From Streptomyces coeruleorubidus (lineage in GTDB: Bacteria; Actinomycetota; Actinomycetes; Streptomycetales; Streptomycetaceae): 64,000 nt of DNA. Shown piece by piece: positions 7,932 to 14,674 of the stretch (its first letter is position 1; each line of letters starts with the position of its first letter). The position numbers and the translations under genes were made by a program. The notes beneath the pieces are model-generated. The model saw only the letters and a program-made list of their open reading frames with translations. It had not been told where the DNA came from and did not search any database. Location: the NCBI RefSeq assembly GCF_028885415.1, contig NZ_CP118527.1:4402001-4466000 (forward strand), given 5' to 3'.

Positions 7932-10484
7932 ATGAGCACCGAGGACAGGCCTGCGGCCCCCCGTTCCCTCGCGGAAGCGCTCCGCGGGCGGGACGACGTC
8001 TCGCTGGGCGCGCTCCTGCGCAGCCGTCCGGATCTCATCACGCCCGTGCCCACCGACCTCACCCAGCTCGCGACCCGCGCCGGCACCCGGGCCTCGGTCG
8101 TACGGGCCCTGGAGCGGCTGGACCGGTTCACGCTCCAGAGCGCGGAGGCGCTGGCCGTGGCGGCGGATCCGGCGACGTACGACGAACTGCTCGGGCTCAT
8201 GGCCGGGGACGACGCCGACCCGGCCGTCGCCCAGGCCCTGCCGCACGCCCTGGGTGTCCTGCGCGAGCAGGCCCTGGTCTGGGGCGGGGACGACCGGCTG
8301 CGGCTGGTGCGGACGGCGCGTGAGCTGCTGGCGCCCTCGCCGCAGCACCCCTCGCCGACGGGGCTCGGCCCGACGGTCCAGGAGGCCACCGCCGGGATGT
8401 CCCCGGGGCGGATCCAGGAGATCGTCACGGCCGCCGGGCTGCCCTCGACCCACGACTCGGTCTCCGCGGTGACCTCCCTGACCGAGCTGTTCACGGACCG
8501 GGGCCGGATGGCCGCGCTGCTCGCGAAGGCCCCGGCCGACTCCCTCGACGTGCTGGAGCGGCTGGTGTGGGGGCCGCCGTACGGGCAGGTCACGGCCGAT
8601 CCGGCGCCCCGGCTGCGCTGGCTGCTGGACCGGGGGCTGCTGCTGCCGACGGCGCCCGGGACGGTCGTGCTGCCGCGCGAGGTCGCCCTGCACCTGCGGC
8701 GGGGGCTCGCGCACCGGACGCCCGAGCCGGTGCCGCCGGCGGTCGAGGCCGCCGCCGTTCATCGTCCACAGGTTGTGGACAGCACCGCGGCCGGGCAGGC
8801 GTACACGGCGCTGGCGACCGTCGAGGAGCTGCTGAAGGACTGGGACGAGGGCGGGCCGGCGGTGCTGCGGGCCGGTGGGCTGAGCGTCCGGGACCTCAAG
8901 CGGACCGCCGTCGCCCTGGACGTGCCCGAGCCGGTCGCCGCGTTCTGGGTGGAGCTGGCGTACGCGGCGGGTCTGATCGCCCCGGACGGGGAGGCCGACG
9001 AGCGGTACGCGGCGACCCCCGCGTACGACGAGTGGCGGGAGCTGCCCGCCGCCGAGCGCTGGTCCCGGCTGGTCACGGCGTGGCTCCCGGCGACCCGCAC
9101 GGCCGGGCTGGTGGGCGGGCGGGACGCGAAGGACCGCACGTTGTCGGCGCTCGGGCCGGGTCTGGACCGTTCGGCGGCGCCGGAGGTACGGCACCGGGTG
9201 CTGGCGCTGTTGGCCGGGCTGCCGGAGGGCGCCGCGCCGACCGCCGAGTCGGTGCTGGCCCGGCTGCGGTGGGAGCGGCCTCTGCGTGGTGCCCAGCCCG
9301 AGGAGGACCTGCGCAGCCGGCTCGCCCGGTGGGCCCTGTCCGAAGCGGAGCTGCTGGGCGTCACGGGCAGGGGTGCGCTGTCGGCCCACGGCAGGGCCCT
9401 GCTGGGTGCGCCCGCGGCTCCCGCGAAGAGCCCGGAAGCGGAGCCCTCCGGTCCAGCCGAGCCCTCCGGCCCGGGGGACAAGCTCCCGGTCCACCACCGG
9501 CCCGCTCCCCTCACCCTCCTCTCCCCCGCCGAACAGGCCGTCGCCTCCGCCGCCGCGGCCCGGCTGCTCGCGCCGCTGCTGCCCGAGCCGCTGGACCACG
9601 TGCTGCTCCAGGCCGACCTGACGGCGGTGGCGCCCGGGCCCTTGCAGCGCCCGCTCGCCGACATGCTGGGCGTTCTGGCGGACGTCGAGTCCAAGGGCGG
9701 GGCCACCGTCTACCGGTTCACGCCCGGCTCGGTGCGGCGCGCCCTCGACGCCGGGCGGAGCGCCTCTGACCTGCACGCCTTCCTCGCCGCGCACTCCCGT
9801 ACGCCGGTGCCGCAGCCGCTCACGTACCTGATCGACGACGTCGCCCGCAGGCACGGGCATCTGCGTGTCGGCGCGGCCTCGGCGTACGTCCGCTGTGACG
9901 ACGACGCGGTACTCAACGAGATCCTCGCCGACAAGCGGGCCGCCGGGCTCGGGCTGCGCCGGCTCGCCCCGACCGTGCTGGCCGCGCAGACCGACCCGGC
10001 GGGGCTGCTGGAGGGCCTGCGGGCGATGGGCTTCGCACCGGCCGCCGAGTCCGCCGAGGGCGATGTGCTGATCACCCGCGCGCACGCGCACCGCACCCCT
10101 CCCCGTACGGCGCCCGAGCCGGTGCCGGACGGCCCGCCGATCCCCGACGACACCCTCCTCTCGGCGGCGCTGCGCGCCATCCGGGCCGGCGACCTCGCCT
10201 CCACCGCGCCGCGCAAGCCCGGCACGGCTCCCGAGGTCAACGGCGAACTGCCCCGCACCGGTTCGGCCGAGACCCTCGCCACCATGCAGGCCGCCGTCCT
10301 GACCGGCGAGGCCCTGTGGATCGGCTACGTCAACGCCGAGGGCGCCGCCAGCCAGCGCGTCATCGCCCCGATCCGCGTCGAGGGCGGCTTCGTCACGGCG
10401 TACGACCACACGGCGGACGAGGTCCGCACGTACCCGCTGCACCGGATCACCGGTGTCGCGGAGCTCGCGGACGACGCGGGCTGA
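7932..10484 (+). CDS. Large helicase-associated (Helicase_C_3/XPB-like) protein with C-terminal WYL domain
   Basis: An 850-residue cytosolic protein. The N-terminal part has winged-helix-like segments (LTQLATRAGTRASVVRALERLD). Near residues 650-720 is a module (LTYLIDDVARRHGHLRVGAASAYVRCDD..VLNEILADKRAAGLGLRRLAPTVL) of the Helicase_C_3 type. The last about 60 residues (GEALWIGYVNAEGAASQRVIAPIRV..VRTYPLHRITGVAEL) form a WYL domain. No Walker A or DEAH motif is visible, so it is not itself a helicase. The same module type is in the XPB helicase encoded 2 kb downstream, and WYL domains usually sense nucleic-acid or nucleotide ligands, so a role in DNA repair or damage sensing is a reasonable inference. 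ATG 7932 is chosen over GTG 7923. Confidence 0.85.
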   Translation: MSTEDRPAAPRSLAEALRGRDDVSLGALLRSRPDLITPVPTDLTQLATRAGTRASVVRALERLDRFTLQSAEALAVAADPATYDELLGLMAGDDADPAVAQALPHALGVLREQALVWGGDDRLRLVRTARELLAPSPQHPSPTGLGPTVQEATAGMSPGRIQEIVTAAGLPSTHDSVSAVTSLTELFTDRGRMAALLAKAPADSLDVLERLVWGPPYGQVTADPAPRLRWLLDRGLLLPTAPGTVVLPREVALHLRRGLAHRTPEPVPPAVEAAAVHRPQVVDSTAAGQAYTALATVEELLKDWDEGGPAVLRAGGLSVRDLKRTAVALDVPEPVAAFWVELAYAAGLIAPDGEADERYAATPAYDEWRELPAAERWSRLVTAWLPATRTAGLVGGRDAKDRTLSALGPGLDRSAAPEVRHRVLALLAGLPEGAAPTAESVLARLRWERPLRGAQPEEDLRSRLARWALSEAELLGVTGRGALSAHGRALLGAPAAPAKSPEAEPSGPAEPSGPGDKLPVHHRPAPLTLLSPAEQAVASAAAARLLAPLLPEPLDHVLLQADLTAVAPGPLQRPLADMLGVLADVESKGGATVYRFTPGSVRRALDAGRSASDLHAFLAAHSRTPVPQPLTYLIDDVARRHGHLRVGAASAYVRCDDDAVLNEILADKRAAGLGLRRLAPTVLAAQTDPAGLLEGLRAMGFAPAAESAEGDVLITRAHAHRTPPRTAPEPVPDGPPIPDDTLLSAALRAIRAGDLASTAPRKPGTAPEVNGELPRTGSAETLATMQAAVLTGEALWIGYVNAEGAASQRVIAPIRVEGGFVTAYDHTADEVRTYPLHRITGVAELADDAG

Positions 10485-10658
10485 CGGCCCGTTCCGCCTG
10501 GGCGTCGTCTCACCCGTTCGGGTGCACGTCGGCGTTCATGCACGCCACGCCGGGGATTTCCCACCCTTGGGCGACATTGCCGGGCGTGCCGCATTCCGCC
10601 GTTCGGGCGGGGCAGCCACCGAATGTCCCTGTGAGCCTTGTGGAAAGGAAGTCCCAGC

Positions 10659-10790
10659 ATGCGCGCTGTCCGTCGAGTCGCCGCCGTCCTGGCCGCCGCC
10701 GCCCTGATGACGTTCGGTGGGCTGGCCACGCCGGCCGCCGCGGTGAGCATCGATGTCGCCGGCCTTGTCGTCGAGACGCCGCAGGTCTGA
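10659..10790 (+). CDS. Very small secreted peptide
   Basis: A 43-residue ORF preceded by a good ribosome binding site (GGAAAGGAAG about 8 bases upstream of ATG 10659). Residues 1-28 form a signal peptide (RAVRRVAAVLAAAALMTFGG..TPAAA) with an AAA cleavage site, leaving a mature peptide of about 15 residues (VSIDVAGLVVETPQV). It is followed by a GC-rich inverted repeat and a second small secreted protein gene. Function is unknown. The size is below usual gene-calling limits, but the signal sequence and RBS support it. Confidence 0.65.
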   Translation: MRAVRRVAAVLAAAALMTFGGLATPAAAVSIDVAGLVVETPQV

Positions 10791-10810
10791 TCCGCCTGCC
10801 GCGCACCATC

Positions 10811-10840
10811 GGGCCGGCTCCGGTGTCCCCGGGCCGGCCC
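10811..10840 (+). terminator. GC-rich inverted repeat between two small secreted-peptide genes
   Basis: GGGCCGGC at 10811-10818 pairs with GCCGGCCC at 10833-10840 around a 14-nt loop. There is no U-run after it, so it is a weak terminator or a processing site. Confidence 0.4.
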
Positions 10841-10890
10841 GCGGTGGGGCGTCCCTCATCCCTCAGTACCTGAAAGGCCCTGTCGTCCCC

Positions 10891-11082
10891 ATGCGTGAAA
10901 AGCTCCCCGCCGTCGCCCTGTGCGCCGTCGCCCTCGTGGGCGTGGTCGCGCCCTGTGCCGCAGCGGCCCCGCCCGCGCTGCCGCTGCCCCTGCCTGCCGC
11001 CGGTGCCGAGCCCCTGGTCTCCGAGGGGATCGGCATCGAAGGGCCGCTGATCAACAACGTCAATCTGCCCACGTTGAAGTAG
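10891..11082 (+). CDS. Small secreted protein
   Basis: A 63-residue protein with a clear signal peptide (MREKLPAVALCAVALVGVVAPCAAAA) and a mature part of about 35 residues ending in EGIGIEGPLINNVNLPTLK. A GAAAGG ribosome binding site lies upstream. It resembles its upstream neighbour in layout (signal peptide plus a very short mature tail). Its 3' end overlaps by 23 bp the end of the convergent YqhA-IstB fusion. The function is unknown; small secreted proteins of this type in Streptomyces are often cell-surface or morphogenetic, but nothing here proves it. Confidence 0.65.
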   Translation: MREKLPAVALCAVALVGVVAPCAAAAPPALPLPLPAAGAEPLVSEGIGIEGPLINNVNLPTLK

Positions 11083-12295
11083 CGCGGCGCATCCGGTAGC
11101 TGTCCCCGTCCAGCCGCACGACGTCGGCGTGATGGGCGAGGCGGTCCACCAGCGCCGGGGCACTGGCGCCGAAGACCTCGTCCCAGCGGCCGAACGGGCG
11201 GTCGCTGGTCACGATCAGCGAGGCCCGCTCGTAGCGGTGCGCGACCAGGCGGAAGAACAGTCCGGCGGTCGTCGCGTCGAAGGGCGTGTAGCCGACCTCG
11301 TCGACGATCAGCAGGGGGTACTCGTCGAGGGCGGCCAGTTCCGCGTCGAGCCGGCCGGCGGCCCGGGCGTCCAAGAGCCGGGCGGCCCACTCGGCGGCGG
11401 TCGCGAACAGCACCCGGTGCCCGGCCTGGCAGGCGCGCACGCCGAGGCCGATGGCGAGGTGGGTCTTGCCGGTGCCGGGCGGGCCGACGAGGACCGCGTT
11501 GCGCCGGGCGGCGACGAAGTCCGCCTTGCCCAGGCGGGCCACGGTCTCCCGGTCGATGCCCCGGGGGTGCTGCTGGTCGAAGTCCTCCAGCAGCTTGCGG
11601 GCCGGGAAGCGGGCCGCAAGGATCCGGGCCTCGGCGTCCGCGTCCGGGGCGGGCTGCCGGGGCACGGCCGGCGTGGCCACCGGCGCCTGCTGTTCCGGCG
11701 TCCCGTGCCGCCGGCCTGCGTGGTCCTGCTCCGCCTGGTCGGGCCCCGCCCGCCCGGGCCCGGCCGGCGCGGCGTGTCCGCGATCCCCGTGCGCGGCCAT
11801 CGGCCCCGACATGTACGCGAGGATCGCCGCCGAGACGATGAACGCCATGTGGATCACCGTCCCCCACAGCAGGGCGTGCCGGGAGGTGTGGTGGACGTCC
11901 ACGAACATCTGGAGCAGATGGACGGAGGAGATGCCCACGATCGCCGTGGCGAGCTTGACCTTCAGTACGTTGGAGTTGACGTGCGAGAGCCATTCGGGCT
12001 GGTCACGGTGGCCCTGGAGGCCGATGCGCGAGACGAAGGTCTCGTAGCCGCCGACGATCACCATGATCAGCAGGTTGGCGATCATGACGACGTCGACCAG
12101 CTTGAGCACCGCGAGCATCACGTACGTCTCGGTGGCGTGCCCGCTCACACACATCAGGATTAAGGTCCACAGCTCCTTGAAGAACTTGTAGACGTAGACG
12201 CCCTGGGCGGCCACCAGCCCGAAGTAGAGGGGGGCCTGGAGCCAGCGGGTGGCGAACAGGGCGTATCCGAGCGTGGTGGTGGTTGGGTTCCGCAC
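11060..12295 (-). CDS. UPF0114 (YqhA-type) membrane domain fused to an IstB-like AAA+ ATPase
   Basis: One uninterrupted frame of about 411 residues. Residues 1-165 are a complete UPF0114/TIGR00645 membrane protein (FATRWLQAPLYFGLVAAQGVYVYKF, LKLVDVVMIANLLIMVIVGGYE, DQPEWLSHVNSNVLKVKLATAIVGISS and a last TM helix). A Pro/Gly/Gln-rich linker spans about 166-225. Residues about 226-405 are an IstB-type ATPase with Walker A GPPGTGKTH, Walker B LLIVDEVGY and a sensor-like IVTSDRPFG. The N-terminal transposase-contact region of IstB is missing. The start is uncertain: GTG 12295 fits the family N-terminus, and GTG 12337 would add 14 residues. A membrane-tethered ATPase is implied; the function is unknown. 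Confidence 0.8.
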   Translation of the reverse strand: MRNPTTTTLGYALFATRWLQAPLYFGLVAAQGVYVYKFFKELWTLILMCVSGHATETYVMLAVLKLVDVVMIANLLIMVIVGGYETFVSRIGLQGHRDQPEWLSHVNSNVLKVKLATAIVGISSVHLLQMFVDVHHTSRHALLWGTVIHMAFIVSAAILAYMSGPMAAHGDRGHAAPAGPGRAGPDQAEQDHAGRRHGTPEQQAPVATPAVPRQPAPDADAEARILAARFPARKLLEDFDQQHPRGIDRETVARLGKADFVAARRNAVLVGPPGTGKTHLAIGLGVRACQAGHRVLFATAAEWAARLLDARAAGRLDAELAALDEYPLLIVDEVGYTPFDATTAGLFFRLVAHRYERASLIVTSDRPFGRWDEVFGASAPALVDRLAHHADVVRLDGDSYRMRRATSTWAD

Positions 12296-12494
12296 GGTTG
12301 GCCATTCTTCGGGGCCGAGTGGAAAAACTGAATTCACACCACACGTTGGGATGAAAAGGCATTCAGTAGGACCGGAGCCGGTCCGGTCCCGCGCAGATCA
12401 CACCCTCGGGACGGCGACGATCAGGCACACTGGACGTTTGGCCGAGTCGTTCGAAGCCGTCCGAGCCGTCCGGCCGTGGGAAAGGGTGCCGCGC

Positions 12495-14138
12495 GTGAAT
12501 GGTCCGCTGATCGTCCAGTCCGACAAGACCCTGCTCCTGGAAGTCGACCACGAGCAGGCCGACGACTGCCGTCGGGCCATCGCCCCGTTCGCGGAGCTGG
12601 AGCGGGCGCCGGAGCACATCCACACCTACCGGGTGACCCCGCTGGGCCTGTGGAACGCCCGCGCGGCGGGCCACGACGCCGAGCAGGTCGTGGACGCGCT
12701 GGTGCAGTACAGCCGCTACCCGGTGCCGCACGCGCTGCTGGTCGACATCGCCGAGACGATGGACCGCTACGGGCGGCTCACCCTGTCCAAGCACCCGGCG
12801 CACGGGCTGGTCCTGACGACCACCGACCGTCCGGTGCTGGAGGAGGTCCTGAAGTCGAAGCGGATCGCGCCGCTGGTCGGCGCCCGCATCGACCCGGACA
12901 CGGTCGCCGTGCACCCCTCCGAGCGCGGGCAGATCAAGCAGACGCTGCTGAAGCTGGGCTGGCCGGCGGAGGACCTCGCGGGGTACGTCGACGGCGAGGC
13001 GCACGCGATCGAGCTGGCCGAGGACGGCTGGGCCCTGCGGCCGTACCAGAAGCAGGCGGTGGAGAACTTCTGGCACGGCGGGTCGGGCGTGGTCGTCCTG
13101 CCCTGTGGCGCGGGCAAGACGCTGGTCGGCGCCGGGGCGATGGCGCAGGCGAAGTCCACGACCCTGATCCTCGTCACGAACACGGTCTCCGCCCGGCAGT
13201 GGAAGCACGAACTGGTGCGGCGCACGTCGCTCACCGAGGACGAGATCGGCGAGTACAGCGGGACGAGGAAGGAGATCCGGCCCGTCACGATCGCCACGTA
13301 CCAGGTGCTGACGACCAAGCGGAAGGGCGTCTATCCGCACCTGGAGCTGTTCGACTCCCGGGACTGGGGCCTGGTCGTCTACGACGAGGTGCATCTGCTG
13401 CCGGCGCCGGTGTTCAAGTTCACGGCGGATCTCCAGGCGCGGCGAAGGCTGGGCCTCACGGCCACGCTGGTGCGTGAGGACGGCCGCGAGTCGGACGTGT
13501 TCTCCCTGATCGGGCCCAAGCGGTTCGACGCGCCGTGGAAGGAGATCGAGGCGCAGGGCTACATCGCGCCCGCCGACTGTGTGGAGGTCCGGGTCAATCT
13601 GACGGACGCGGAGCGACTCGCGTACGCCACGGCCGAGGCGGAGGAGAAGTACCGCTTCTGTGCGACGACCGACACCAAGCGGAAGGTCACGGAGGCGATC
13701 GTCCGCCGCTTCGCCGGGCAGCAGATCCTCGTCATCGGCCAGTACATCGACCAGCTCGACGAGCTGGGTGAGCATCTGGACGCGCCCGTGATCAAGGGTG
13801 AGACGTCGAACGCGCAGCGGGAGAAGCTGTTCGACGCGTTCCGGGAGGGCGAGATCAGCGTGCTCGTCGTGTCGAAGGTCGCGAACTTCTCGATCGACCT
13901 GCCGGAGGCGACGGTGGCGATCCAGGTGTCCGGCACGTTCGGGTCGCGCCAGGAGGAGGCCCAGCGGCTGGGCCGGGTGCTCCGGCCGAAGTCCGACGGC
14001 CACCAGGCGCACTTCTACTCGGTGGTCGCGAGGGACACCATCGACCAGGACTTCGCCGCGCACCGCCAGCGCTTCCTGGCGGAACAGGGGTACGCGTACC
14101 GGATCATGGACGCGGACGAGCTGCTCGCGGAGAGCTGA
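12495..14138 (+). CDS. xpb: XPB-type DNA repair helicase
   Basis: A 547-residue superfamily 2 helicase of the bacterial XPB family (ATP-dependent 3'-5' DNA unwinding in excision repair). The N-terminal Helicase_C_3 module (residues 1-175) precedes the helicase core: GCGAGKT (Walker A), VVYDEVHLL (DEVH box), GLTATLVREDGRESDVF, and in the second RecA domain VLVVSKVANFSIDLPEA and GSRQEEAQRLGRVLRPK (motif VI). All catalytic motifs are intact. GTG 12495 gives the family-typical start (NGPLIVQSDKTLLLEVDH). It is divergent from the YqhA-IstB fusion gene. It shares its N-terminal module with the WYL protein at 7932. Confidence 0.92.
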   Translation: MNGPLIVQSDKTLLLEVDHEQADDCRRAIAPFAELERAPEHIHTYRVTPLGLWNARAAGHDAEQVVDALVQYSRYPVPHALLVDIAETMDRYGRLTLSKHPAHGLVLTTTDRPVLEEVLKSKRIAPLVGARIDPDTVAVHPSERGQIKQTLLKLGWPAEDLAGYVDGEAHAIELAEDGWALRPYQKQAVENFWHGGSGVVVLPCGAGKTLVGAGAMAQAKSTTLILVTNTVSARQWKHELVRRTSLTEDEIGEYSGTRKEIRPVTIATYQVLTTKRKGVYPHLELFDSRDWGLVVYDEVHLLPAPVFKFTADLQARRRLGLTATLVREDGRESDVFSLIGPKRFDAPWKEIEAQGYIAPADCVEVRVNLTDAERLAYATAEAEEKYRFCATTDTKRKVTEAIVRRFAGQQILVIGQYIDQLDELGEHLDAPVIKGETSNAQREKLFDAFREGEISVLVVSKVANFSIDLPEATVAIQVSGTFGSRQEEAQRLGRVLRPKSDGHQAHFYSVVARDTIDQDFAAHRQRFLAEQGYAYRIMDADELLAES

Positions 14139-14171
14139 GGCCGGCCGGCTGCTCCTGTGCGGCGGGGCCGC

Positions 14172-14363
14172 TCACTTGCGGCGGACCAGGCCCACTTCCT
14201 CGCCGTACTGGCCGAGGATGATCACGTCGAAGGCGGCGCCCGCGAACACCCTGACGGCGCGCAGGGCGTCGCCGAGGTGGTGACGGTCGTGGCTGCCTGC
14301 CACGGCGGTGGCGCCGGGCGGGCGGCCCGGTGCCGAGGCGGGGGAGAAGGTTGCTGCGCTCAT
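14172..14363 (-). CDS. Small conserved-looking protein
   Basis: A 63-residue ORF on the minus strand, convergent with the XPB gene. The C-terminal half (HHLGDALRAVRVFAGAAFDVIILGQYGEEVGL) looks like a real small domain, with one amphipathic and one hydrophobic segment, after a low-complexity N-terminus. I have a weak recollection of similar short Streptomyces proteins but cannot name a family. Confidence 0.5.
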   Translation of the reverse strand: MSAATFSPASAPGRPPGATAVAGSHDRHHLGDALRAVRVFAGAAFDVIILGQYGEEVGLVRRK

Positions 14364-14489
14364 GTCTCCATGGTGCGTTTCCGGTCGTAAAGTCCGCGTC
14401 GGCCTGAGGGCCGAACCCGCGTACTCCGCACGTACGCCTGAGGACCGACCCCTGCCCCTCAGGGAGGAGGGCCCCGTCCCCTAGGGGAT

Positions 14490-14535
14490 GAGAAACAGGA
14501 GACGAGAAGCAGGGGGCGAGAAACAGGGGGCGAGA
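14490..14535. repeat. Three 14-bp tandem repeats upstream of the HelD-like gene
   Basis: Units GAGAAACAGGAGAC, GAGAAGCAGGGGGC and GAGAAACAGGGGGC run head to tail from 14490 to 14531, followed by a partial GAGAAA. They lie in the 311-bp gap between the small gene at 14172-14363 and helD, just upstream of a possible promoter (TTGGCG at 14543, TAAGAT at 14568). No other gene is seen in this gap. Confidence 0.7.
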
Positions 14536-14674
14536 AAAACCGTTGGCGGTCGCCTCCCGCGCTCCTCTAAGATCTCCGCTCTTGCCCGCCTCCCTCACGG
14601 AGCGCCGCCGACCGGACGGAAACCGGCCGGCATCTCACCGCCATCTCTTCAGCAGGTCCTCCGGAGGCACCCCC

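Noticed and set aside
7767..10442. Very long antisense open frame opposite the WYL protein
   Set aside because: It is an Arg/Gly/Pro-rich shadow of the true gene in GC-rich DNA, with no recognisable domain; the plus strand encodes a coherent WYL and Helicase_C_3 protein.
12363..14063. Long antisense frame opposite the XPB helicase
   Set aside because: Composition is typical of the complementary strand of a high-GC gene, and the helicase motifs are all on the plus strand.
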